A DNA stretch of 39,378 nt. Origin: Chloroflexi bacterium UBA4733. Its GTDB lineage: Bacteria; Chloroflexota; UBA4733. The stretch lies in NCBI GenBank assembly GCA_002404055.1, contig DHIZ01000102.1, positions 4,331 through 43,708 of the forward strand, written 5' to 3'. This document shows positions 16,249-25,508 of the stretch, piece after piece; the first letter of the stretch is position 1; each line of letters begins with the position of its first letter. The notes beneath the pieces are model-generated. The model was not told where the DNA came from, ran no database searches, and saw only the letters and a list, made by a program, of their open reading frames with translations. A program made the translations under genes and the position numbers.

Positions 16249-18834
16249 CCGCCCTCGCCATCCCCGACCTCTCCCTGGTCGTCCTCATCGGTCCCTCCGG
16301 CTCCGGCAAGTCCAGCTTCGCTCGCCGGCACTTTCGGTCGACCGAGGTGATCTCCTCCGATGTTTGCCGGGGCCTGGTGTCCGACGACGAGAACGACCTC
16401 GCGGCGACGACCGATGCCTTCGACGTGCTGCATTACCTAACGGCGAAGCGCCTGGAGCGGGACCGGCTCACGGTGATTGACGCTACCAATGTGCAGCCGG
16501 AAGCGCGCCAGCCGCTGGTCGCCCTGGCCCGCCGCTACCACTGCCTGCCCGTCGCCATCGTCTTCGACCTGCCGGAGCGCCTCTGCCTGGAACGCAACCG
16601 GCTACGGCCGGAGCGCGATTTCGGACCGCACGTCGTCCGCCGCCAGCACGAGCAGATGCGCCGCTCCCTGCGCTACCTGCAGCGCGAAGGTTTCCGGTAT
16701 GTGTCGGTGCTGCACTCGGTTGAGGAGGTGGACGCCGCCGTCATCGAACGCCAGCCCTTATATACCGACCGTCGCAGCGAGCACGGACCGTTCGACATCA
16801 TCGGCGACGTGCATGGCTGCTGCGCGGAGTTGACGGCGCTGCTGGCGGCGCTGGGCTACGAGCCGGCGGAGACGGCCGGCGAAGGAGCGCTGAGCGGACC
16901 GGTTTTCCGCCATCCGCAGGGCCGCCGCGCGATTTTCCTGGGCGATCTGGTTGACCGCGGTCCCCGGGTGCTCGCCACCCTCGCCCTGGTGCGCAACATG
17001 GTCAGCGCCGGCAGCGCCTTCTGCCTACCCGGCAACCACGACAGCAAACTGTTGCGCAAGCTGCGCGGCCGCGACGTGCAGGTCACCCACGGCCTGCAAC
17101 AGAGCCTGGCGGAACTGGAGGCGCTACCGGCGGAACAGCGTGCAGCCACGGGTGCGGCGATCGCTGACTTCCTGGATGGCCTGATCAGCCACTACGTGCT
17201 CGACAGCGGCAAGCTGGTCGTCGTGCACGCCGGGATGAAGGAGGCGATGCAGGGGCGCGGCTCGCGCGAGGTGAGGGAGTTCGCCCTGTACGGCGAGACA
17301 ACCGGCGAAACTGACGAGTTCGGCCTGCCGGTGCGCTACAACTGGGCTGCCGATTATCGGGGTAAGGCGCTGGTGATCTACGGCCACACGCCGGTGCCGG
17401 TGCCGGAATGGCTGAACGGCACGATCAACATCGACACCGGCTGCGTCTTCGGCGGCCGGCTGACCGCCCTGCGCTACCCGGAGCGGGAACTGGTGTCTGT
17501 CCCGGCGGCCCGTGTCTATGCCGAGCCGGTGCGTCCCTTCTTGCCGGCGATCATGCCCGCTGCCGCATTCAGCGCGCAGCAGCAGCACGACGACCTGCTG
17601 GACCTGGAGGATGTCACCGGCAAGCGGCTGGTGGCCACGACGCTGTTGGGCAACGTCACCATTCCGGAGCCGCGCGCTATGACGGCGCTGGAAGTGATGA
17701 GCCACTTTGCCATCGATCCGCGCTGGCTGATCTACCTGCCGCCGACGATGTCGCCGCCGGAGACCAGTAGCATGCCGGGGCTGCTGGAACACCCGGCGGA
17801 GGCTTTCGCCTACTATCGCAGCCAGGGCGTTGCCCAGGTCGTCTGCGAAGTGAAGCACATGGGCTCGCGCGCCGTGGTGATCGTCTGCCAGGACGAGGCT
17901 GCCGCTCAACGCCGTTTTGGCTTAGACGCCGGTATCGGCATCTGCTACACGCGCACCGGTCGCCGCTTCTTCGACGATGCCGCCCTGGAGGCGGTGCTGC
18001 TGGCAAAGGTGCAGACGGGGCTGGCGCAGGCCAACCTCTGGGCTGAGCTGGCGACAGACTGGGTCTGCCTGGACTGCGAACTGCTGCCCTGGTCGGCCAA
18101 GGCCCAGGACCTCCTGCGCCGGCAGTATGCCCCGGTCGGCACGGCGGCCCGTGTGGTGCTGGCGCAGGCAGTGGACGCCCTGGCCCAGGCTGCACAGCGC
18201 GGCGCGGAGGTGACAGCGCTCTTGCAGCGCTATAGCGACCGCGCCGACATGGCGAGTCGCTATATCGACGCCTACCGCCGCTACTGCTGGCCGGTCGAAT
18301 CGCTGGCCGACCTGAAGCTGGCCCCGTTCCACCTGCTGGCGAGCGAGGGAGCCGTCCACACCGACAAGGATCACCTCTGGCATCTGCAGACGCTGGAACG
18401 GCTTTGCCAGGCCGATGCTACGCTCTTTTTGTCCACGGCCTACCAGGCGGTCGATGTCACGGACACAGCGAGCCAGGAGTTGGGCATCGGCTGGTGGGAG
18501 GCGCTCACCGCGTCCGGCGGCGAGGGGATGGTGGTCAAGCCGCTCCAAATTCATCAGTCGCGGCGGCAAGCAGCGCCTGGTGCAGCCGGCCGTGAAGTGC
18601 CGGGGACCGGAGTACCTGCGCCTCATCTACGGTCCCGAATACAGCGCGCCCGAGCATCTGGAGCGCCTGCGTTCCCGTGCGCTGGGGGCCAAGCGGTCAC
18701 TGGCCCTCCGCGAGTTCGCGCTGGGTGTGGAAGCGCTGGAGCGCTTCGTGCGTCAGGAGCCGCTGCGCCGGGTCCACGAGTGCGTCTTCGGCGTGCTGGC
18801 GCTGGAGAGCGAGCCGGTGGACCCGCGGCTGTGA
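16245..18834 (+). CDS. pnkp: Pnkp: RNA 5'-kinase / 2',3'-phosphatase / ligase, with a one-base frameshift near the 3' end
   Basis: Three catalytic domains are visible in order. The kinase P-loop GPSGSGKS is at residues 16-23. The metallophosphoesterase motifs are DVHG (188-191), GDLVDRG (233-239) and GNHD (263-266). The ligase domain has its nucleotidyl-Lys 537 in EVKHMGSR. Together they heal and seal cut RNA, with Hen1 as partner. The frame read from GTG 16245 goes wrong at about 18546, where one extra C lies between CTC and AAA. Skipping it restores KFISRGGK, then the conserved VQPAVKCRG ligase motif and a normal end at 18832-18834, giving 862 residues. Read uncorrected, the last ~100 residues are nonsense and the frame ends near 18860, so ligase motif V would be lost. 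The shift may be a sequencing error or a real mutation. Confidence 0.9.
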
Positions 18835-18850
18835 TGCCGGGGATGCGACT

Positions 18851-19249
18851 CTATTCCTGACCCACCTCACACATCACGACCTGGCGGTCGGCGGTAGGGT
18901 AGGCGACCACCATGCGCGCGACGGTGCTGCCGGTGTTGCGCGCATCGTGTTCGGCGCCCTGGGGAATATGGATGGCCATCCCTTGCGTCAGGTGGAATAC
19001 CTGGTCGTCGATCCAGTGGTCGAGCTCACCCTCCAGGAGAAAGAGCACCTCGTCGCTGTTCGGGTGCAAGTGACGCGGGTTCTTCTCTCCAGGGTTGATC
19101 TCAACGTAGCCGAACGTCTGTTGGGCGTCCGCAAACTGCGCCCCGCTGCAGAGCCACTGCATAAAGCCCCAGGGGATCTCGTACTGCGCGTCATGTTTGA
19201 CCGCCACTACCGGGCTCGCCTGTTCGGTCGTTTGCTGGCCCATGCTCAT
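18851..19249 (-). CDS. Cupin-domain protein
   Basis: The product is 132 residues from ATG 19247-19249, chosen because AGAGGA sits just upstream; a longer frame adds 47 non-conserved Arg-rich residues. Cupin motif 1 is seen as HLHPNSDEVLFLLEGE and motif 2 as IPQGAEHDARN, supplying His, His, Glu and His for a metal site. It could be a sugar-binding or isomerising enzyme, or a sensor. It lies 40 bases after the GntR regulator on the same strand, so the two are probably co-transcribed. It converges with pnkp. Confidence 0.83.
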   Translation of the reverse strand: MSMGQQTTEQASPVVAVKHDAQYEIPWGFMQWLCSGAQFADAQQTFGYVEINPGEKNPRHLHPNSDEVLFLLEGELDHWIDDQVFHLTQGMAIHIPQGAEHDARNTGSTVARMVVAYPTADRQVVMCEVGQE

Positions 19250-19289
19250 TGCTGTTCCTCTTACACTTATTTTGCGAAACGACTGTCGG

Positions 19290-20030
19290 CTATATTGACG
19301 GAATCGCCGCCGTGACGCTGCCGGGTAGGCGCTGCTCGGCTGATCCGGCCGCCTGCTCCAGTTGACCGACCACTGCCTCCCGGACGCCATTGATATGTTC
19401 CGCCATCAGGGCGGCGGCACGCTCAGCATCGCGGGCGGCCAGCGCCGCGACGATCCGCGGCCGCTCACTGGCTGTGCGCGCGACGACACCAGGGTCGTGA
19501 TTGGCCACGGTGCCGATGATTTGCACCTGCACGCTCAGGCGGTCCAGACTTTCGATCAGCGTCTCGTTCCCGCTGTACTCGGCAATCGCCCGGTGGAACT
19601 GGCGGTCGGCCGCCCCATAGGCCGAAATGTCGCCTCGCTCCAGGGCCGTCTCAGCCTCCTGGAGGATGGCGATCAGGCGCCGAATATCCGCATCGCTGAG
19701 CCTGGGAACGGCCAGACGCACCGCAAGCGATTCTAAGGCCTGGCGCACCGTATAGAGATCGTCGACTTGCGCTGCGGAGAAGGAGCGCACGAAGTTGCCC
19801 TGGTAGGGGCGGTACTCCACGAAGCCCTCTTTGGTCAGCTTGCCGATCGCTTCCCGAATCGGCGTGCGACTGACGCCCAGTTCGCGCCCCAGCGTCTCTT
19901 CGTCCAGGCGGCTGCTCGGCATGAGCTTGCCGCCGGCGAGTGAACTGCGCAACCGCTGATAGACGCGTTCGTTTAAAGTGATGCGTTCAATACCGATCAC
20001 GGCAAGCCCTTTCTCATCATCTCTTGCCAT
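19290..20030 (-). CDS. GntR-family transcriptional regulator, FCD (FadR-like) subgroup
   Basis: The product is 246 residues from ATG 20028-20030; an upstream in-frame start would add a Cys/His-rich stretch that is not family-like. The N-terminal winged helix-turn-helix reads LDEETLGRELGVSRTPIREAIGKL in two halves (recognition helix SRTPIREAIG), followed by the wing EYRPYQGNFV. The C-terminal FCD effector domain has DRQFHRAIAEYSGN and a later EHI, the usual metal/ligand residues. It is divergent from the sugar cluster and is the obvious candidate regulator of it, binding a sugar acid or similar ligand. Confidence 0.9.
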   Translation of the reverse strand: MARDDEKGLAVIGIERITLNERVYQRLRSSLAGGKLMPSSRLDEETLGRELGVSRTPIREAIGKLTKEGFVEYRPYQGNFVRSFSAAQVDDLYTVRQALESLAVRLAVPRLSDADIRRLIAILQEAETALERGDISAYGAADRQFHRAIAEYSGNETLIESLDRLSVQVQIIGTVANHDPGVVARTASERPRIVAALAARDAERAAALMAEHINGVREAVVGQLEQAAGSAEQRLPGSVTAAIPSI

Positions 20031-20052
20031 GGTACCCAATACACTGTATAAT
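20024..20052 (+). promoter_or_regulatory. Strong sigma70-type promoter for the sugar cluster
   Basis: TTGCCA (20024-20029) and TATAAT (20047-20052) are separated by exactly 17 bases. This is the best promoter match I see in the window. It points at the Gfo/Idh gene starting at 20155. The -35 box overlaps the first codons of the divergent regulator gene. Confidence 0.7.
20039..20049. promoter_or_regulatory. Palindrome ATACACTGTAT, candidate GntR operator
   Basis: This 5-1-5 inverted repeat lies in the spacer and overlaps the -10 box of the plus-strand promoter, 9 bases upstream of the regulator's own start. A bound repressor here would block both directions. FCD-type GntR proteins usually bind short palindromes of this size. 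Confidence 0.55.
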
Positions 20053-20154
20053 GCCAAATGCCGATGACAGCATCGGCAGGCCAAGCGTTCCTGGATGCGC
20101 AGCGCCGGGCCGCCCAGGTCTGGGCAACGCTGAAGGAGAGAAGGCCACGACAGT

Positions 20155-21270
20155 ATGAGCGGACCAGCAGGGGATAACGAGCGCCTTACTAACGAGCCGT
20201 TGCGCTACAACTTCGAGTATGCGCGGCGGCTGCGGGCCGGCTTCGTCGGCTGCGGCGGCCACGCCTTCCGCAACGTCTACCCGGCGCTGCGCTACGCGCC
20301 GGTCGATCTGGTGGCCGTCTGCGACTACGACCTGGAGCGGGCCAAAGTCTACGCTCGCGAGTTTGGCGCCGCCCACGCCTATGCCAGCCATACGGCCATG
20401 CTGGAGCATGAGCAACTCGACGCCGTTTTTGTGGTGACCAACTACGACGAGCAGAGCCGGCCCCGCTATCCTCAGATCGCCTGCGACGCCATGCAAGCCG
20501 GCGCCCACGCCTGGATCGAAAAGCCGCCGGCCTCCAGCGTCGCCGAAATCCAACAGATGATGGCTGTGGAGCAGCAGACCGGCAAGTTTGTCCAGGTCGG
20601 CTTCAAGAAGATGTTCTTCCCGGCAATCGCCAAAGTTAAAGCCATCACCCTGCGGCCCGAGTTCGGTCAACTCAGTTCCATCTACGCCCGCTATCCGCAG
20701 ACCTTGCCTGCCCCGGAACTGCGCCAGGATCGGAAAGCCATGCTGGGCTTCCTCGACCACCTCTTCCACCCCGCTTCGATCATCCACTACGTCATGGGAG
20801 AGGTGGCGGCGCTGCACTACGCCTGGGAGCCGCGCTCCAAAGCGAGTATCACGACACTGCGCTTTCGCCAGGGCGGAATCGGGACGCTGCAACTTGTTGG
20901 CGGCCAGTCCGGCACGAGCCCTTTGGAGCGGTTGGAAGTCATCGGTACCGGCGCCAACGTGGTGGTGGAAAACGGCATCAAGCTGACCTACTACCGTCCC
21001 GGCCGACGCGGGCCGGGCGGCTACGGCCGGCAGCCGAACTACATCGGCCCCGACGAGGGCGCGCCGCTCGTTTGGGAGCCGGAGTTCTCCCTCGGCCAGC
21101 TCTCCAACAAAGGTCTCTTCTTGCTTGGCTACGCCCCGGAAGTGCTGGCGTTTTGCGAGAGCGTGCTGGGTAACACACCGCCCGCGAAGGCGGGCCTGGG
21201 CGACGCGCTGGCGCTGCTGCGCTGGTACGGGGCCTACGCTCAGCCGGAAGGGCAATGGATCACACTGTAG
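20155..21270 (+). CDS. Gfo/Idh/MocA-family oxidoreductase (first of three)
   Basis: This 371-residue protein has an N-terminal Rossmann fold with nucleotide motif G32-C-G34-G35-H-A37 and the family's E122-K123-P124 motif, followed by the mixed alpha/beta substrate domain. Members oxidise or reduce sugars, inositols or sugar acids with NAD(P). A ~25-residue polar extension precedes the fold. It is the first gene after the strong promoter at 20024-20052. The three Gfo/Idh proteins in this cluster are clearly different from each other, so they may act on successive intermediates of one pathway. Confidence 0.9.
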   Translation: MSGPAGDNERLTNEPLRYNFEYARRLRAGFVGCGGHAFRNVYPALRYAPVDLVAVCDYDLERAKVYAREFGAAHAYASHTAMLEHEQLDAVFVVTNYDEQSRPRYPQIACDAMQAGAHAWIEKPPASSVAEIQQMMAVEQQTGKFVQVGFKKMFFPAIAKVKAITLRPEFGQLSSIYARYPQTLPAPELRQDRKAMLGFLDHLFHPASIIHYVMGEVAALHYAWEPRSKASITTLRFRQGGIGTLQLVGGQSGTSPLERLEVIGTGANVVVENGIKLTYYRPGRRGPGGYGRQPNYIGPDEGAPLVWEPEFSLGQLSNKGLFLLGYAPEVLAFCESVLGNTPPAKAGLGDALALLRWYGAYAQPEGQWITL

Positions 21271-21301
21271 CAGGTGCTACGGTGGGGGCGCAGTGCCGCG
21301 A

Positions 21302-21350
21302 CTTTGGGGCCAGGGGGCGCCCCCGGCCCAAAGGCAGGACTGCCGTCCTG
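21302..21350 (+). other. Two tandem stem-loops between the oxidoreductase and the first binding protein
   Basis: The first hairpin pairs CTTTGGGGCCAGGGGGC (21302-21318) with GCCCCCGGCCCAAAG (21319-21333), about 15 pairs with two one-base bulges and almost no loop. The second is CAGGAC-TGCC-GTCCTG (21335-21350). No T-run follows. They are more likely an mRNA processing or stabilising element ahead of the binding-protein genes than a simple terminator. Confidence 0.6.
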
Positions 21351-21425
21351 ACGGGCGTCGTTACTGCCCGCTTCAGCGGCACATGAAATTGCGTGTTGAA
21401 GTAACTCAAGGAGGAGGTCCCAGCG

Positions 21426-22923
21426 ATGGTTCGCATAGCGTTTCTCTCGGCATCCCGGCGTCTGTCACGACGCGCGTTTCTCGGAGGAGTGGGCGGCGCC
21501 GTTGGTGGCGTCGCCTTGCTTGCTGCTTGCGGCCCAGCCGCATCGTCGGCGTCCGTGCCGGCTGCACCGACCACGGCGGTATCGTCATCGTCGGCAGCGG
21601 TGGCTACGACCACGGCGACCGCGACGGTGAGGGATTCTTCAACGGCGGCGTCCGCAACGGTGTCGAGTACCGCGACTTCGGCCACTGCTGTTCCTACCAA
21701 GGTGGCAGCCGCCCCAACGCAACTGGGCTACATGGCCTGGGACTCGGAGCAGGAGAAACAAGCGACGACCGACGTGCTCGCGGTATTCATGCAAAGCAAC
21801 CCGACCATCCAGGTTGCCTACTCCTAATGTGCCGCAGGATTACGACAACAAATTGCAATCGCTGATAGCCGCCGGCACAGCTCCCGATGTCTTCAAGACG
21901 TCGGCCACGCCATACCCGAGCCTGGTAAAGAACGGCGCACTGCGTGACATCACCGCAAACATAGCCCAGGATCGCTTGATCGGTACCCCCGACTACTTTA
22001 TTGAACCGTTCGAGCGCAACCGTTCCACCGTTGCCGGCAAGTGGTACGGCATCGGCTCCTGCGCTCAGTTCGGGGTCCTGTATTACAATGCCGACGTGCT
22101 GCAGGGAGCCGGTGTGACGCCGCCTTCCAGCGACCCCACCAAAGCCTGGACCTGGGACCAGTTTGTCCAAGCTGGGGCGCAACTGACGAAGCGGCAAGGT
22201 GACCAGGTGACCCAGTGGGGCGTGTACTACCCCACCGGCGACTGGCTGTATGCCGCGCTCTCCAACGGCGGCCGCGATGTTGACCCCGCCACGGGCAAAT
22301 ATGTGCTGGATCAGCCGGCAACGGTGGAGGCGATTCAGGCCGTCGCGGATCTCGCCCTCAAGAGTCGCGTGGCGCCGGACGCCGCCGCCTTCAAGGCAGC
22401 GGGCGGAGACGCCTGGAAAATGCTGGCGGCCGGTAAAGTCGGCATGATCATGGACGGTAACTGGGCCTTGCTCGACCTTGCCAAGTTGAACTTCAAACTC
22501 GGCGTGGCTGTCCTCCCGAAGTTGAAGCAGCCGGCGACGCTTATGCAGTCATCACTCACCGGCATCAACAGCAAGACCACGCACAACGACGAGGCGTGGC
22601 AGTTTTTCCAGTACTTGAACCTTGATGCCTACCAGATCCAACTGGTGAAGGTTGGTCTCTATGGCGTGAGTCATACGGACCTGCTCACCACCGACGGCGT
22701 GAAGAAGTGGCTCACGCCGGGCGTCCATCCCGAGGGCTGGTCGCAACTGGAGACAGACTTCAAGGTCAAGGACGGCCTCGCCCAGACGGTGCCGCTCGGT
22801 GCCACCAAGGCGTCCGCCGCTATCAGCGCGGCCCTGGCACCCGTCTGGACCGGGAAGACCACTGCGCACGACGCCTGCGCGACAGCAACTGCACAGGCGA
22901 ACGCTATTCTGGCCCAGATATAG
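21426..22923 (+). pseudogene. Sugar-binding lipoprotein (ABC solute-binding protein 1), frameshifted
   Basis: The start ATG follows GGAGGAGG. A twin-arginine signal (SRRAFL, Arg 15-16) leads to the lipobox LLAAC with Cys 35, then a Ser/Thr/Ala-rich linker and the mature binding domain beginning GYMAWDSEQ. A stop appears at 21825-21827 after VAYS. Leaving out one T (21825) joins it to NVPQDYDN, where family members continue, and the frame stays open to 22923, with WTWDQFVQAGAQLTKRQG typical of family 1 binding proteins. The repaired product would be 498 residues, normal for the family. If the shift is real, only a 133-residue truncated lipoprotein is made. Confidence 0.88.
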
Positions 22924-23036
22924 GAATAAGCGTCGTGGAAGGAAAGGCAACGAGGCCATGTCCGAAGCGTGCTCAGGGCCGTACCGTTGCCGAACGCATG
23001 CAGTAACGATGCTGCTGAATAGGGGAGGAGCAAGCC

Positions 23037-24482
23037 ATGTCCCTTTTGCTCACTGATCGGTGTATCCCCCGGCGCAGGTTCTTAAGGTACGCCAGCGCGC
23101 TGCTCGGTGCTGGCACTGTCGGCTTGCTTGCCGCCTGCGGTGCCGCGCCCGCCGCACCGCCGGCCGCCAACAGCGCGGCGACGACGGTGTCCAGTGCTGT
23201 TGCCTCGGCAACGATTACTGCCGGGCCGGCGCCCACCACCGCCAGTGCGATAAGCGCCGCAGCCGCTACGGCGCCAGGCGCTGGCCCAGTGAAGCTTACC
23301 TTCATGGCCTGGGCAGTGGATGTCAAGTGGTTGGGCGGCTGGGATCGCTCAACGGCGGAGTTCAACAAACGCACCAGTGACGTTCAGGTGACCTTCCAGT
23401 GGTCGCCCATCTCCGGGTGGGAGCAGAAGATCCTGACGATGATCTCCGGCGGCGTCGCACCCGACGTGGTGAACACGTTTGCCAGCATGTTCATCGACCT
23501 CATTGGCAAGAACACGGTCATCCCAATCGACAGCTACACGGCGGCCTCAAAGACTGTCAACTTGGAAGACTTCTTTCCGCTCTTCCGACAGAGCGGAGTC
23601 TTTCTTGGCAAGCGTTACGGTCTCCCCTTCAGCGGCGGCGGCAGCTTCTTCTATTACAATGAAGACATGTTCCAGGCTGCCGGTGTACCGCTGCCGACGC
23701 CGGATTGGACCTGGCAAACGTTCACCGATGCCGCTGTCAAGTTGACCAAGCGGCAAGGGGCCACCGTGACCCAATGGGGAGGGTGTCGGGGAGACTGGCA
23801 GAGTTGGGTGCTCAGCGCCGGCGGCAAGCTGGCTGATTCCACGGCGAAGCACTGTCTGCTCGACAGCGCTGAGGCCAGCGCCGGGTTGCAGCACCTTCAG
23901 GATCTAATTTTCAAACAACAGGCCGTTCCTACCAACGAAGCTCTGAAGAAGCAAGACAGCAACACCATGTTTCAGGCCAATACGTCGGCCATGGGCTACA
24001 CCAATAGCACACTGGCCCAGCAAATGGGCGACCGGATGAGCTTCAAGTGGAACGCGGTGCGCGTGCCAAAAGGGCCGGTAGCCCAGCTGGCCGGCGGCGG
24101 CGTCAACAATGCAGTGATCGCGGCGGCCTCCAAGGACAAGGCGGCCTCCTACCGCTTCCTGGAGTGGATCACCAGTACCGAAGAGCTGATTTCGCGCGGC
24201 TTGCCGGAAGTCACGCGCCAGTCACAGTACGATAGCCCCAATCTCGTCAATAACCTCGACCCCACCTTCCAGGGTGTAGGGCGCACCAAGGCGTTTGTCG
24301 ATGTCATCGTTTCGGGTAACGGCACCGCCGTCACGCCGCCGGAGACGCCGATGTGGACGCAAGCGTCGGGCGCGATCGGCAAGGAATTGGCGAACCTGTA
24401 CGACAATGCAAAGACGGCGAGCGAGGTCGGGAAGGCGATCGTTCAGCAGGTGGATCCGATCCTGGCCCAGTGGCAGAACTGA
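23037..24482 (+). CDS. Sugar-binding lipoprotein (ABC solute-binding protein 2)
   Basis: This 481-residue protein is intact. It has a twin-arginine signal (PRRRFLR) and lipobox LLAAC with Cys 34, so it should be exported folded and lipid-anchored outside the membrane. After an Ala/Thr-rich linker, the binding domain begins LTFMAWAVD. YNEDMFQAAGVPLP and WTWQTFTDAAVKLTK are typical of family 1 sugar-binding proteins. The ATG has GGGGAGGAG upstream. It is one of only two undamaged binding proteins of the five here. No ABC permease adjoins it directly. Confidence 0.92.
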   Translation: MSLLLTDRCIPRRRFLRYASALLGAGTVGLLAACGAAPAAPPAANSAATTVSSAVASATITAGPAPTTASAISAAAATAPGAGPVKLTFMAWAVDVKWLGGWDRSTAEFNKRTSDVQVTFQWSPISGWEQKILTMISGGVAPDVVNTFASMFIDLIGKNTVIPIDSYTAASKTVNLEDFFPLFRQSGVFLGKRYGLPFSGGGSFFYYNEDMFQAAGVPLPTPDWTWQTFTDAAVKLTKRQGATVTQWGGCRGDWQSWVLSAGGKLADSTAKHCLLDSAEASAGLQHLQDLIFKQQAVPTNEALKKQDSNTMFQANTSAMGYTNSTLAQQMGDRMSFKWNAVRVPKGPVAQLAGGGVNNAVIAAASKDKAASYRFLEWITSTEELISRGLPEVTRQSQYDSPNLVNNLDPTFQGVGRTKAFVDVIVSGNGTAVTPPETPMWTQASGAIGKELANLYDNAKTASEVGKAIVQQVDPILAQWQN

Positions 24483-24498
24483 CGAAGGAGTGAGGGTA

Positions 24499-25508
24499 TT
24501 GAACACACTGCACAAGATCGCCATTGTCGGCTGCGGTGGGGTGTCGCGCATGCATTTCGAGGCCTATCAAGCGCACCCGGAGCGTGTGCATGTGGTGGCA
24601 GCCTGCGATGTCAACCCGGAGCGCGTGGCCTGGGCGCAAAGCGAATACGGTGTGCCGCAGGGCTTCACTTCCATAGAAGCGGCGGTGGCGGAGGCGGACT
24701 GGGAGGTAGCGGTGGTCAGTACCCCCACCCATGTGCGCGAAGCCGCCGTGACCGCGCTGGCAAAGGCCGGGAAGCACATCATGGTGGAGAAGCCGATGGC
24801 TAATTCCTACGCTGAGGCGCGTCGCCTGGTCGAGACCTGCGAAGAAGCGGGCGTGACGCTCGCCGTGAACCAAATTTTCCCTACCACTACCCGTTCGAGA
24901 TGGCGCGGCAGCAGATTGCGGAAGGGAAAATCGGCAAGGTGCGCGGCATCCTGCACGAGGATCTGATGTTGCGGCGGGACACCGGCTGGCGCGTGACCGC
25001 GAAACGGCATGCCCTTTCCGTGATGGGCGTCCACTGGTTCGATGGGTTCCGCTGGCTGTTGACCGAGGAGGCCACGTCGTTGCTCTGTACGACCTATGCG
25101 TCGCCGTCCATTCATGCCACCGGTGAGAGTGACGGCTTTGTGCAGATCACCTTCGCCAACGGAGCCGTCGCCAACCTCGTGGAGAGCTTCTCCTCGCCGG
25201 TCTCCAAGACCGAGACCGTGGTCATCGGCGAAGCCGGATCGCTGGTGCTCAAGTACGACGGGCTGGCCCGTTACGACCTCGAGCACCGCAGTACGCCGGT
25301 AGAGCAATGGGAGAATCCCCTGCGCGGGCGCAACAAGCCGGAGGCGACGTTCGTGGACATCAACCTCTTGTTCACCGCGCTGGAGGAGGGAACCGTTCCG
25401 CCGAACAGCGGCCGTGACAACCTGGGCACCATCGCTCTGCTGGATGGGGCCTATCGATCGGCACGTGAGGGCCGGGTGGTCACCTTCACGGCAGGGGCGC
25501 CGGTATGA
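24499..25508 (+). pseudogene. Gfo/Idh/MocA-family oxidoreductase (second), frameshifted
   Basis: The TTG at 24499 follows AAGGAG by 8 bases and opens a Rossmann fold with G11-C-G-G14 and the E97-K98-P99 motif. At AAATTTTCC (about 24872-24880) the frame slips. Adding one A gives NQNFPYHYPFEMARQQ, the usual family sequence after the EKP region, and the frame then stays open through VMGVHWFDGFRW to the TGA at 25506-25508. The repaired protein would be 336 residues. Loss of one base in the A/T run is the simplest cause and could equally be a sequencing error. The stop overlaps the next ATG as ATGA. Confidence 0.86.
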
